From Mesonia ostreae (GTDB lineage: Bacteria; Bacteroidota; Bacteroidia; Flavobacteriales; Flavobacteriaceae), in contig NZ_JAVRBG010000009.1 in assembly GCF_031845265.1 (NCBI RefSeq), positions 62,001 to 126,000 of the forward strand: DNA of 64,000 bases, read 5' to 3'. The notes under the pieces were generated by a model. That model ran no database searches. It worked only from the letters and a program-made list of their open reading frames with translations, and was not told the origin of the DNA. Positions 54,097 to 63,723 of the stretch are shown in pieces. The translations under genes and the position numbers were made by a program. The first letter of the stretch is position 1. Each line of letters starts with the position of its first letter.

Positions 54097-55029
54097 ATGA
54101 AATATAGAAATAGAGAAAAAAATAAAAAATGGATTGTAATTTATGCCATTATTGCGGTCGTCTTATTTGTTGTATATTATTTACTAAACTTAGAGGTACT
54201 AGACGCTTATGATAAGTATATACCCTTTTTGAAAAAATTTACTTTAAGTTTAATCTTAATTTCCATCATCTTTATGATTAGTAAAATCGTAGGGAGAATT
54301 GTGAATAATCAAAATCATCTTGAAGGAGATCGGTATAATCTTTTGCGAATTATACGTTTTATTTCTATTGTTCTTAGTCTCATTGTCGTGACTTCTTTCT
54401 TGTTTCAAAATCTATTGGCCGCCGCTGCGACATTAGGTTTATTTTCTCTTATTTTGGGTTTTGCTTTGCAGGCTCCCATTACTTCTTTTATAGCTTGGGT
54501 GTATCTAATATTCCGACGCTCTTATTTGGTAGGAGATCGTATTCAAATAAAAGGATTTCGTGGAGATGTTTTAGAAATCAGCTATTTAGATACTTCCATT
54601 TTGGAGTGTAGTGGAGACTATTTAGGAAACGATAGAAAAAGTGGTAGAACCATTAGATTTCCAAACAGTCTTATTTTAAAAGAGGAAATAACAAATTATT
54701 CTGGCCCAGATGTTCCCTTCATTTGGAATGAAACTCCGCTTCAAATTGCTTTTACAAGTGATTTGCAGTTTGTGGAAGATTGTCTTTTAACTGTTTGTCT
54801 TGATGATTTTAAAGAACGTTATCCCCAGTTGGATGCGCAAAAGAAAAATGAATGGGAACCCGCGGTGTATTTCAGAATAAATTCTTATGCTTGGATGGAA
54901 GCGGTGATATCTTATCCTGTGGAGCCATTAGATACGACGGGACGTAGAAATCGTATTTTAAAAAATGCACTGCCTAAATTAAACGGTGCCCCAGATAAAG
55001 TTCAATTTCCTGAAGGCTCTTTCCGCTAA
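54097..55029 (+). CDS. MscS-family mechanosensitive channel
   Basis: A 310-residue protein with four hydrophobic segments (about residues 13-32, 45-67, 85-105 and 108-135) and an MscS beta domain: LGFALQAPITSFIAWVYL is the pore helix region and YLVGDRIQIKGFRGDVLEISYLDTSIL (in parts) the beta barrel. The C-terminal segment forms the alpha/beta part of the cage. It is a full-size member, unlike the minimal one at 2492-3031. Confidence 0.9.
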   Translation: MKYRNREKNKKWIVIYAIIAVVLFVVYYLLNLEVLDAYDKYIPFLKKFTLSLILISIIFMISKIVGRIVNNQNHLEGDRYNLLRIIRFISIVLSLIVVTSFLFQNLLAAAATLGLFSLILGFALQAPITSFIAWVYLIFRRSYLVGDRIQIKGFRGDVLEISYLDTSILECSGDYLGNDRKSGRTIRFPNSLILKEEITNYSGPDVPFIWNETPLQIAFTSDLQFVEDCLLTVCLDDFKERYPQLDAQKKNEWEPAVYFRINSYAWMEAVISYPVEPLDTTGRRNRILKNALPKLNGAPDKVQFPEGSFR

Positions 55030-55185
55030 AAGAAAAATACGTTCAATTCGGCTTAAAATTTTAGTGGGATTACTTCCGTATAAAAATGAAATTCAGTAAC
55101 TAATTTTTTTTACTAGAAATAGAGATTGTTTAATACAATTAGAGAATCCTTACTTTTTATAAAAATCTGCATTTGTAAAGTGATT

Positions 55186-55912
55186 TTATTTTTTCTTCTC
55201 CATATTTTCATCTTCAATTTCTCTAGCTTTAGATAATGCACTTGCCACCAAACCTGCAGGAATGGTGACAATACCTACTCCTATTAAAAGCATAAAAAAA
55301 GTGAAGATTTTATCACCTACGGTAATGGGGAAAACATCGCCATAACCTACAGTGGTTAAGGTTACAATTCCCCACCAAGCGCTATGTATGACCGAGGAAA
55401 AAACATCTGGTTGCGCTTCGTTTTCAAAATAATAAATTCCTGCTGAAGCTAAAAAAAGAAAAATAAGAGTCACAATTAAAAATAAAATCACTTCTTCTTT
55501 AACTAATTTTGCTGCAATATGAAACCTAAAAAGCGCTTTATTATACCTATTAATTTTAGAGCCCTAAAACACTCTAAAATATCCTAAAAGCTACTTAATA
55601 CTCTGAGATCGTAAACCTTGCTTAGCTAAAAAGGGAAAATCGCCAAAAAATCGATAATACCGTAAAAGCTTAAAATATAGCTAAATGGTTTCTTGGCAAA
55701 ATAGATTCTTAGTAGATACTCTAGGCTAAAAATGAACACACAAAACATTTCAAATAATATAGCAAGGCTATGGTAGCGGCCGAATTATTATGTAATGTTT
55801 CAATGGTAAATGCCACAAGAGATAAGAGAATTAAAACCTGAATAAAATAGTCAAAGATTTTACCCTTTCTAGTAGGATTATCTTCAATAATCTCTCGTAA
55901 TTTTTTTCTCAC
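55186..55912 (-). pseudogene. voltage-gated-type ion channel gene, decayed
   Basis: Fragments in order spell one six-helix potassium-channel-like protein: MRKKLREIIEDNPTRKGKIFDYFIQV (from 55912), a frameshift near 55760, SLEYLLRIYFAKKPFSYILS, a TAG at 55626-55628, KVYDLRVLSSF, another TAG at 55584-55586, RALKLI, a one-base loss near 55550, then NKALFRFHIAAKLVKEEV and the pore region TLTTVGYGDVFPI with the final helix and a charged tail. At least four lesions mean it is truly dead rather than misread. The intact ancestor would be about 245 residues. Confidence 0.9.
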
Positions 55913-56077
55913 TAATTGTGATTGAAGATTATAATGCAGAAAATAGATTTTTTCTGTTAAACCAAATGCAAATATACCTAAAATTCTTCTTTAGATAATT
56001 TTTTGACATGTATCCATGTAAAAATAAACCATTATTATAGGTTCATTGTAATTTCTATTTTTTTGCAGAATTTATGA

Positions 56078-56956
56078 TTAGTCTCTATTTTGTTTTATCC
56101 AATCTAAGACCAGCGGAGATAATTCTTTAACGGAATTTCTGGAAAGTGTAATTCTGCTATGATTGTAATCTTCTAAACTTCCATTTTCTTTGGAACAATA
56201 ATACAACCGATTTTCTTTATTTTTAAAAGCATCTAGAAAATCTTCACAGCCTTTTTTGGGAGCAATAAAGTTGTCTCCCTTGGCACAATTGGAAAGAATG
56301 GGAATAGTGATGCTAGGCATTTTTTCCAAATAGTTAAAACCGTCTTCTCCTAAAAAATTACGATTCAAATTCCAACTGAACCATTGCTTTAGAGTGTAAT
56401 AGGTTTCGCTATTTTCAGTAGAACCGACAGATTTGGCCAGAACTTTTCCTAGCAAAGCTGAAAAATACTTTCCCATTAAAATTCTAGTTTTTCCTTTTAG
56501 CTTTGTTCCAGCTCCGAAGGCCTGCACTGCAAACATGCTAATGCTGGTTATATAAGTTTTATAAGCCAGATTTTTAATTAGAAACATCGTTAAGGCAATT
56601 CCGCCGCCGCTATGCACGATACAGTGCAAGCGTTTTAATTTGATGTTATGAATGAGAAAATCAAATGTGGCGTGTATATCATAGATTGCAATTGTTTCTA
56701 AATTAAATTTCTTTCCGCTATTAGAACTTTCTCCGTGATTTCTCCATTCCATCACCCAGCAGGTGAAACCTTTTCTGGTGAGAACGGAAACAATTCCATT
56801 GAAAATTTTCCTATTGGAAAAAGCTCCTTGAATTAAAAGAATATGTTTATTTAAATCCTTTTCTGAATTTAATTTCCAAAGAGCAATCCTAACACCATCT
56901 TTTGTCTTTATAGGATAAAGTTTCTCTTTCAGATTTGTTTTTCTTATTCTAGTCAA
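56078..56956 (-). CDS. alpha/beta-hydrolase
   Basis: A 292-residue protein with the serine-hydrolase fold: LLIQGAFSNRKIF, WVMEWRNHGESS (oxyanion region), and a nucleophile elbow in IVHSGGGIAL, where the usual GxSxG has lost its first Gly. A late Asp in CAKGDNFIAP and His in LEDYNHSRI complete a plausible triad. The start is TTG at 56956; in-frame stops lie just upstream and no ATG is available. Substrate unknown. Confidence 0.8.
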   Translation of the reverse strand: MTRIRKTNLKEKLYPIKTKDGVRIALWKLNSEKDLNKHILLIQGAFSNRKIFNGIVSVLTRKGFTCWVMEWRNHGESSNSGKKFNLETIAIYDIHATFDFLIHNIKLKRLHCIVHSGGGIALTMFLIKNLAYKTYITSISMFAVQAFGAGTKLKGKTRILMGKYFSALLGKVLAKSVGSTENSETYYTLKQWFSWNLNRNFLGEDGFNYLEKMPSITIPILSNCAKGDNFIAPKKGCEDFLDAFKNKENRLYYCSKENGSLEDYNHSRITLSRNSVKELSPLVLDWIKQNRD

Positions 56957-57059
56957 GATCTTGCTTTAATTCTCCTTTGTTTTGTGCTTTTCAAAATAAA
57001 GTATTTTATATCACAATTTGATTTTAAATATTAGAAAAGCGTTCATGTTTTGGAGTGTT

Positions 57060-57560
57060 TCATTCTTTCAATTTCGTGTCATGCGCGTAACTCAAACTTC
57101 TAGTCAGTTTCCATGCTCCGTTCTCTAAGAGCCAGAGGTGAGTGAATTTAGCCGAACTCGCAAAACGTTCCTTTTCACTGGCTACCTTCTCATAAAATCT
57201 ATGTGTAGCAGTTTGAATCGCTCCGTATAGTTTACTATTTTTATAAAGCGGATAAATTTCTACGCTCTTTTTTACTAATTCCCTTCTAGATTGATACGTA
57301 TTGGGGCGAGAACATAGGCCATTTCGTAAATTAGATAAAAACTCTTGCTTGTTTGAAGTTCCGCTTTTGTCATGATAAAATTCGAGGTCTTCACTCATTA
57401 ATACCTCAAACTGACTTATGTCGCAAGTATTAAAACCTACATCAAAAAGCAAACTATCTTTTGACATAATGGTTTTATATAAATGAGAGTTTCTCTCCTC
57501 TTGTGCAATTAAAAAAAGGGAGGTCAAACTCAATATCAGTATTAAAATTGATTTGATCAT
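57060..57560 (-). CDS. secreted DUF4440/NTF2-like protein
   Basis: A 166-residue protein from ATG 57560 with a signal peptide (MIKSILILILSLTSLFLIAQ). The mature part, from LLFDVGFNTCDISQFEVLMS through HLWLLENGAWKL, matches the DUF4440 branch of the NTF2-like fold, in which such proteins often act as small carriers or have lost catalysis. The frame is open upstream to 57689, but that extension would put residues before the signal peptide. Confidence 0.82.
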   Translation of the reverse strand: MIKSILILILSLTSLFLIAQEERNSHLYKTIMSKDSLLFDVGFNTCDISQFEVLMSEDLEFYHDKSGTSNKQEFLSNLRNGLCSRPNTYQSRRELVKKSVEIYPLYKNSKLYGAIQTATHRFYEKVASEKERFASSAKFTHLWLLENGAWKLTRSLSYAHDTKLKE

Positions 57561-57794
57561 GGTGTATTGTTTTAAAAAGCATTTAAACAGCGATAAATTA
57601 CCGTCAACTTTTTCATTAATAGATGTTGCATAAAGTTTATTAGAAATAAATTTTTGTAAAGTAAAAGTAGGAAAGTTTAATCCATTCATTCGTGTTTGCT
57701 ACTTTTTCTTATACTGTTGAGAAATATAGGTCTAAAAGTTTTTACTTCAGAAATAATTTTCATTTAATTCAAGAGTATTCTCTCAACAAATTGC

Positions 57795-57826
57795 TTGATG
57801 CAAATCAGTGTTTATGGCTATATTTG
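57795..57826 (+). promoter_or_regulatory. promoter of the 327-residue hypothetical gene
   Basis: TTGA (57795-57798), 20-base spacer, TATATTTG (57819-57826), 36 bases before the ATG. Confidence 0.55.
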
Positions 57827-57862
57827 TAAAATAAATGTCAAAGCTTAAAATTGTAAATATTT

Positions 57863-58846
57863 ATGTCCCATATGCTTTTTAATCCATTCCAAGACTTAAC
57901 TTTTGATGAACATTTCTGTTTTCTTTCGGGAGTTTTAGCAACAGAAACGATAAGTGTTTTTCCAGAGTGGTTAATGCAACATTTTAAATTGGGCGAGGAG
58001 AGAATTGAAATGATGGACAAAACAAAGTCTTACCAATACGCCGATCTCAAATTGCCATGTTCGCCAAAAGTAAAGCAAGCTTTTGAAGCTTTAGATGTAA
58101 AAGTGCGTACGGCTTATAACAAAGGTTATGAAGGCATGTCCGCCTTAGAAGAAGAGCAGCTTTTTCAATGGACAGGGAGAATGGTGTATGGTTTACTGTA
58201 TTATGAAATGCTTTACGAAAGAGATAGGCTATTGAGACTAGGGAAGGAGTTTCAACTTTCTACACACCTTAAAAAACGCTTTGGTAATTTTCATCTCATG
58301 CTACAATCTATTATAGAGCCTGTAACTTTTATTGGAAAAAAGCCTTGGAGTATAGCTGTTTTCCCACTTAAATATTCTTCAGATATTTTTAGCTATCGCG
58401 ACGATGCGATAAGTTTGATGTTCTCTTTTGGAGTTAATGGCTTCGGATTTATCGCGTGTTTACAAGATAATGGTATTGTGGGAGAGAGTCAAAAAGAGAT
58501 CCTACATAAAATGGAAGGACACGTTTTACATCCCGTTCAATTTGAAGAATTATACGCTAGGTTTCATTATTCAGATTATATATTGCAATATAGGCCAGAG
58601 CAAAAAATAGAGAATGTTGAAAATGGAGTTACGGTAGAGACTATTCCTATTCAACCCATTGCAAATAAACCTATTTTTGGGTTATGGAGCGATGATATAT
58701 TTGCCCAGTTATTGTCTAACTATTGGCAAGTTTATGGTATTGAAAGAGAACATATTCTTAGATTTCAGAAGCCACCGCTAAGCTTTTTAGAGCATCCATA
58801 TTCTAAAGATTTTATTGATCCGGAATCTATTGAATTACCTTTCTAA
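57863..58846 (+). CDS. conserved protein of unknown function
   Basis: A 327-residue soluble protein. Visible features are FDEHFCFLSGVLATETISVFPEWLMQHF near the start (in parts), a region rich in Tyr and Leu (YGLLYYEMLYERDRLLRLG) and a beta-rich second half ending in DPESIELPF. It is probably cytoplasmic, with no signal or membrane segment. I do not recognise the family; it looks conserved in Bacteroidota. It has its own promoter. Confidence 0.75.
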   Translation: MSHMLFNPFQDLTFDEHFCFLSGVLATETISVFPEWLMQHFKLGEERIEMMDKTKSYQYADLKLPCSPKVKQAFEALDVKVRTAYNKGYEGMSALEEEQLFQWTGRMVYGLLYYEMLYERDRLLRLGKEFQLSTHLKKRFGNFHLMLQSIIEPVTFIGKKPWSIAVFPLKYSSDIFSYRDDAISLMFSFGVNGFGFIACLQDNGIVGESQKEILHKMEGHVLHPVQFEELYARFHYSDYILQYRPEQKIENVENGVTVETIPIQPIANKPIFGLWSDDIFAQLLSNYWQVYGIEREHILRFQKPPLSFLEHPYSKDFIDPESIELPF

Positions 58847-59005
58847 CTCATTAATTCCCTTATATACGTGGTTTAGGAGGTATTTTAGAAAGGCTTTGCT
58901 GTTTCACTACTCTCACTTCTAGATGTTAAGCTATTGCTAATTAAGATAATTCTAAGATTGTATCTTACTTCTGTTTGTATATTTAGACAACTTAAAAATT
59001 ATACG

Positions 59006-59491
59006 ATGAAAACGACCAGAGAAAAAGCAAAAGAAGATAGCCATAAAAATTTAGTAAATAATCTTCAAGAATTATTAGAAAAAAATTACGATGCAGAAAA
59101 GGGTTTTAAAAAAGCCTTAGAAGATTCTGATCACGAAAATTTGAAAGAATTTCTAAAATATCAAGCAGTGAAACGTAGCCGATTTGCTACAGAAATTGAT
59201 AAAATACTTCGTGATTTGGGTGAAAAGCCGAAAGAAGATGGAAGTGCGCTTGGGACGGCGCATCGCGCTTGGATTGATGTAAAAACTGCATTTACTGGAA
59301 AAGATGATGAAGCTATTCTAGAAGAGTGTATTCGTGGAGACAAAGCAAGTATAGAGGAATATGAAGGGAAGATGAAAACGAATGATTTTCCTGCAGATAT
59401 CAGCAAAGTTTTAGATAAGCAGCTCATGGATATTCAGCAGACATTGTCTACAGTTAAATGTTTAGAAAATTTAGAGGAAAATTGGAAATAA
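59006..59491 (+). CDS. DUF2383 (PA2169-type) four-helix-bundle protein
   Basis: A 161-residue, highly charged, all-helical protein from ATG 59006 (MKTTREKAKEDSHKNLVNNL); a more upstream start would add an unrelated hydrophobic tail. ELLEKNYDAEKGFKKALED and HRAWIDVKTAFTGKDDEAILEECIRGD (in parts) match the ferritin-like PA2169/DUF2383 family, often linked to stress. The catalase gene lies downstream, which fits a stress-response setting, although a terminator and a MITE-like element separate them. Confidence 0.85.
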   Translation: MKTTREKAKEDSHKNLVNNLQELLEKNYDAEKGFKKALEDSDHENLKEFLKYQAVKRSRFATEIDKILRDLGEKPKEDGSALGTAHRAWIDVKTAFTGKDDEAILEECIRGDKASIEEYEGKMKTNDFPADISKVLDKQLMDIQQTLSTVKCLENLEENWK

Positions 59492-59559
59492 TTTTAGTTC
59501 TAAATTAAACTACGTGCAAACTTCTAAGTAGTACTTTTAAAGTTTGAAAATTAATTACT

Positions 59560-59614
59560 AAAAATTCAGAAATGAGAATGCATTTTATAGCGTTTTTTAT
59601 TTCTGAATTTTTTT
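59560..59614 (+). terminator. probable terminator after the DUF2383 gene
   Basis: AAAAATTCAGAAAT pairs with ATTTCTGAATTTTT around a 25-base loop and is followed by T residues; the large loop lowers confidence. Confidence 0.6.
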
Positions 59615-59694
59615 ATAGAACAAAGAATTGATTTTACCAGATAAGAAAGAGATAAAACAAATAGAATTCAATTTTTCAGAATTAACAATTTGCG

Positions 59695-59853
59695 TATCCG
59701 CTTTCATTCTTAAAACTAGTTGTTATCACCTTTAGCCTTCCGACTATTGCTCAAGACAAGCTTTAGTCGAAAGGTTAAACAAGTGAGCAGCTCAACTCCG
59801 CTCGATGTGACAATTAATACTACTATTTGATTACAGTGGACGCTACGTGGATA
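59695..59853. mobile_element. MITE-like element, copy B (inverted relative to copy A)
   Basis: 159 non-coding bases from TATCCGCTTTCATTC to CGTGGATA. Its reverse complement aligns throughout with 49230-49385, with shared blocks such as GTTTAACCTTTCGACTAAAG, CTTGTCTTGAGC, CGAGCGGAGT and GAATGAAAGCGGATA. The remaining 59854-60019 holds only the unassigned catalase promoter region. Confidence 0.75.
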
Positions 59854-60019
59854 TGTATTTAAGAATCAATCTTAGTTTAATGGAATGTTACGTCAACACA
59901 ATATTCCATTTCACAAAAAAAATAACCAAAAACGTCAATTTTAATTCTAAACCCTTACCAAGATAAAAATCTTTTAGTTAACTTGGGGTACTACTTATTA
60001 ACGAACAAAATTTTAAGTT

Positions 60020-62167
60020 ATGGCGAATGAATCAAAAGAAAATAACGAGAAAAATTCAAATCAGAAGATAGATGATTTAAAAAAAAATGAAAAGAATTCA
60101 GCAGGAAAAGTATTCACCACAAATCAAGGATTAAAAGTTAATGATACCAATAATTCATTAAAAGCAGGCGAACGAGGTTCCACTTTGCTGGAAGATTTCT
60201 TGTTGAGAGAAAAAATTACTCATTTTGATCATGAAAGAATACCAGAGCGTATTGTTCATGCAAGAGGTAGTGCTGCTCACGGTTATTTTGAATTGTATGA
60301 GAGCATTGGTCAATATAGTAAGGCAGGTATATTTAATGACACCAACCGCAGGACACCAGTTTTTACAAGGTTTTCTACGGTAGCAGGTTCTAAAGGATCT
60401 GCAGATTTGGCGAGAGATGTTCGGGGTTTTGCAGTTAAATTTTATACAGAGGAAGGTACTTGGGATTTGGTAGGTAATAATATGCCTATATTCTTTATTC
60501 AAGACGCGATGAAGTTTCCAGATTTAGTACATTCGGTTAAACCTGAACCTAAAAATGAAATTCCTCAGGCCGCTTCTGCTCATGATACTTTCTATGATTT
60601 TGTTTCTCGCGCCACAGAAACTCTTCACAATCAAATTTGGGTAATGAGTGATAGAGCGATTCCAAGAAGCTTTAGAATGATGGAAGGTTTTGGAATTCAT
60701 TCCTTTAAATTAATTAATGATCAGGGAGAAGCTCACTTCGTAAAATTTCATTGGAAACCTAAATTAGGCGTACATTCCGTTACTTGGGACGAGGCGGTAA
60801 AAATTAATGGTGCCGACTCAGATTTTCATAGACGCGATTTATGGGAAGCTATTGATGAAGGCCATTATCCAGAATGGGAATTAGGAATTCAAGTAGTGCC
60901 AGAAGAAGATGAACATAAATTTGATTTTGATTTATTGGATCCAACCAAACTAATACCAGAAGAATTAGTTCCTGTTCAGATTATTGGAAAAATGGTATTG
61001 AATAAAAATCCAGAAAATTTCTTTGCTGAAACGGAACAAGTAGCTTTTTTACCAGGACATATTGTCCCGGGAATAGATTTTACCAACGACCCCTTACTTC
61101 AAGGACGTTTATTTTCATATAGAGATACTCAACTTTCTAGATTGGGAGGACCTAACTTTCATCAAATACCAATTAATCGTCCTGTAGGAGTAACTCATAA
61201 TAATCAGCGTGATGGACATATGCAAATGGATATTCCAAAGGATCCTACGGCATACTTTCCAAATTCTTTAAACGGGGGTTGTCCACATATGGCTAAAATG
61301 GCTGAAGGAGCGTTTCATTCTCACGAAGAACGTGTAGATGCGAAAAAGGTAAGAACAAGAAGCGAAAGTTTTAGTGATCATTTTTCACAACCCGCTTTAT
61401 TTTATAGAAGCTTATCAGATTGGGAAAAAGAACACGTAGCAGATGCATATACTTTTGAGCTTGGTAAATGTAACCACGTACATATTAAAGAACGTATGCT
61501 ATGGTTAATTTCTAAAATTGATGAAAACTTAGCCGAAAAAGTTGCAGAAGGATTAGGTTTAGATATTCCAAATGATATTGAAAAACCCATCAATCAAGCT
61601 ATTGGTGCAGATGCAGATGTAGAAAAGCATCAACCGCCAGAGAAGAAGAATTATTTAGATAAAGATTTCGCTTTAAGTCAAGCGAATACGAAATTTGAAA
61701 GTATTGCTACTAGAAAAATCGCAGTTCTTGTAGCGGAAGGATTTTGTATGAAAGATTTCAGAAATATGAAAGATGCTCTTGAAAAAGAAGGCGCAGCGGT
61801 AAAAATTATTGCTCCTCATGGAGGAAGTGTTTTTTGCGATGAGAAAATGAAGCATGAAGTAGATGCTGCAATAATGACTACAGAAAGCGTATTGTATGAC
61901 GCCGTTTATATTCCTGGAGGAAAAGAATCTGTCGAGAAATTAGGAGAGAAATCTAAATTTCACAAGTTTATAAATGAGGCATTTAAGCACTGTAAAGCTA
62001 TCGCTGTAGATAATGAAGGTGAACACATATTGGATGAAACTTTCGTTTCTAAGCATAAAGAAGACAAAGCCATTTTCATCAATGCAAAGCCAGAGTTATT
62101 TATAGAAGCTATTAAAAAACACCGTAATTGGGATAGAATGGATATTGCAGAGAGCGTTCCTGCTTAA
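60020..62167 (+). CDS. katE: large-subunit catalase (HPII type) with DJ-1-like C-terminal domain
   Basis: A 715-residue clade II catalase. Catalytic His80 lies in ERIVHARG, the distal Asn in LVGNNMPIFF, and the proximal haem Tyr (residue 367) in RLFSYRDTQ. The C-terminus (RKIAVLVAEGFCMKDFRNM through AVDNEG) is the DJ-1/PfpI-like flavodoxin-fold domain of large catalases. It dismutates hydrogen peroxide. The polar, Lys/Asn-rich first 45 residues are family-typical. The AraC regulator downstream on the other strand could be involved in its control, but this is not shown. Confidence 0.96.
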   Translation: MANESKENNEKNSNQKIDDLKKNEKNSAGKVFTTNQGLKVNDTNNSLKAGERGSTLLEDFLLREKITHFDHERIPERIVHARGSAAHGYFELYESIGQYSKAGIFNDTNRRTPVFTRFSTVAGSKGSADLARDVRGFAVKFYTEEGTWDLVGNNMPIFFIQDAMKFPDLVHSVKPEPKNEIPQAASAHDTFYDFVSRATETLHNQIWVMSDRAIPRSFRMMEGFGIHSFKLINDQGEAHFVKFHWKPKLGVHSVTWDEAVKINGADSDFHRRDLWEAIDEGHYPEWELGIQVVPEEDEHKFDFDLLDPTKLIPEELVPVQIIGKMVLNKNPENFFAETEQVAFLPGHIVPGIDFTNDPLLQGRLFSYRDTQLSRLGGPNFHQIPINRPVGVTHNNQRDGHMQMDIPKDPTAYFPNSLNGGCPHMAKMAEGAFHSHEERVDAKKVRTRSESFSDHFSQPALFYRSLSDWEKEHVADAYTFELGKCNHVHIKERMLWLISKIDENLAEKVAEGLGLDIPNDIEKPINQAIGADADVEKHQPPEKKNYLDKDFALSQANTKFESIATRKIAVLVAEGFCMKDFRNMKDALEKEGAAVKIIAPHGGSVFCDEKMKHEVDAAIMTTESVLYDAVYIPGGKESVEKLGEKSKFHKFINEAFKHCKAIAVDNEGEHILDETFVSKHKEDKAIFINAKPELFIEAIKKHRNWDRMDIAESVPA

Positions 62168-62205
62168 ATCTAAAGAAATCTATAAATCTATATTCAAATA
62201 TGCAT

Positions 62206-62239
62206 AAAGGCGAAGCTTTAAAGCTTCGCCTTTTTTTTT
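62206..62239. terminator. terminator after katE
   Basis: AAAGGCGAAGCTTT and AAAGCTTCGCCTTT form a perfect 14-bp palindrome followed by a T run. It can also serve the convergent AraC gene. Confidence 0.92.
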
Positions 62240-62314
62240 GTAATAAATTCAAGCTTGAAGAAGTAAGAAATTTGGTGTCAAATACTTCGTCAAGTAATAT
62301 TTATAAAACTGAAA

Positions 62315-63325
62315 TTAAAATTTATTCTGGTACGCTGAAGGAAGAATTCCGAAGTGATTTTTAAAAGTCTTAGAGAAGTAACTTTTGCTAGAGATTCCTA
62401 CAGCTTCAGAAACTTGACCTAGGGAATAATCCTTAGTTTTGAGTAGAATAGAAGCCTTAAGCATACGCTGATTCATAACATATTGATTTACAGTTATACC
62501 AAATTTAAATTTAAATCCTGTTTGTAACTTATTGGGGTTTAAACCACTTTTACGTGCCAAATTCTCTACTTTTAAATCTTTGCTTAGATCTTGAGCAATA
62601 AATTCGGCTATTTCTGATATTTGATGTAATTCACTTTGTCTTAATATGGATTTATCTTGGTCAGATTTTAAATCATCTTGAAATAGAGCAATCTGTTTAA
62701 TAAATATTTCTAAAGCCTTAGCTTCTAAAAATAATTTACGCAGCATCATTTCATTTTCATGTTCATGTAATGATGAGATTAGCTGCTCAAAGGCTATGCT
62801 ATAAAAACCTTTATGATAAAAAGCACGGGTAGCTAGTGAGTCGTAAAATAAAGATTTAAGATCATTGTCTAATTGAGAAACTTCACATTTTAAATCAGAG
62901 AAAAATTTTGTTCTATCAATTTCAAGACTTACTACGTAAATATCTTCATTTGCCTCAAATTTTAAAATATGTCCTTCTTTACCTTTACTTGCAATAATCG
63001 CACATTCAAATTTATGAAGAAGATGGGTAGTTTCATCATTTAAAAAGTAATGTTTTAATTCTCCTTGTGCGGTATAAAGATACTTAACAGGATGAATTTC
63101 GCTTTTGGTAAATCTAATTTCAACTTCTTCCAGAAACATGCAATCATAAATAATGATGCCAAGACCATTACTAAAATTGATTCCTCTTATAGAACCTTCA
63201 CCTATAGATTTAGGTATTTCTAAAGAAGTTTCCTCGCATTTTTCCGAATAATTTGTATTAAAAGAAGTTGCCAATTCCCTAATAACCTCTCGAAATGGTA
63301 AGGATTTCACTTGGATTTTTTTCAT
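62315..63325 (-). CDS. AraC-family transcriptional regulator
   Basis: A 336-residue protein with an N-terminal sensing region without membrane segment and a C-terminal double helix-turn-helix domain: LKVENLARKSGLNPNKLQTGFKFKFG is the first helix pair and LGQVSEAVGISSKSYFSKTFKNHFGILPSAY (in parts) the second, with the conserved SYFSKTFKxxFG ending. It is like cupin-domain AraC activators. Effector and targets are unknown; katE, which converges on it from the other side, is a candidate. Confidence 0.9.
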   Translation of the reverse strand: MKKIQVKSLPFREVIRELATSFNTNYSEKCEETSLEIPKSIGEGSIRGINFSNGLGIIIYDCMFLEEVEIRFTKSEIHPVKYLYTAQGELKHYFLNDETTHLLHKFECAIIASKGKEGHILKFEANEDIYVVSLEIDRTKFFSDLKCEVSQLDNDLKSLFYDSLATRAFYHKGFYSIAFEQLISSLHEHENEMMLRKLFLEAKALEIFIKQIALFQDDLKSDQDKSILRQSELHQISEIAEFIAQDLSKDLKVENLARKSGLNPNKLQTGFKFKFGITVNQYVMNQRMLKASILLKTKDYSLGQVSEAVGISSKSYFSKTFKNHFGILPSAYQNKF

Positions 63326-63399
63326 CGATAAAGCCTAGAAGGTATTTTTATCATTTTACATTTTAAATTGAATCAGCATTAAAAAATTGTATTTATAAA

Positions 63400-63543
63400 T
63401 TAATCCCAACCAGCCATTGTACGTAATCGCTGTATATTTGCTCTCTTTTCTTTAGCTTCCTTTTCTTCTTTAATATGTTGATACAAATACACTCCTACAA
63501 ATCCTACTGGGATGGATAGAAGCAAATAAGCGAACTGTCTCAT
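63400..63543 (-). CDS. 47-residue membrane-anchored protein
   Basis: From ATG 63543: MRQFAYLLLSIPVGFVGVYL is one transmembrane helix, followed by a Lys/Glu-rich tail ending RTMAGWD. The frame stays open to 63615, but this start gives the cleaner small membrane protein. Function unknown. Confidence 0.6.
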   Translation of the reverse strand: MRQFAYLLLSIPVGFVGVYLYQHIKEEKEAKEKRANIQRLRTMAGWD

Positions 63544-63723
63544 GAATATTTTATTTCCGAACAAAAATAACGATTTAGTTAGATTTTCGCTCCAAAATTG
63601 AATCTTTTTTAACACACTTATTTTTGCTTACATCTAACGATAAAAATTTATCTTTTTATTATTTTTGAGGTAGTTTTAATTACTTAATATTGAAAAGATG
63701 TTTTTAATCATTTAATTTAAATT

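Noticed and set aside
55186..55491. A stand-alone 101-residue two-helix potassium channel
   Set aside because: The upstream voltage-sensor fragments are present in other frames, so this is the tail of a pseudogene, not a minimal channel.
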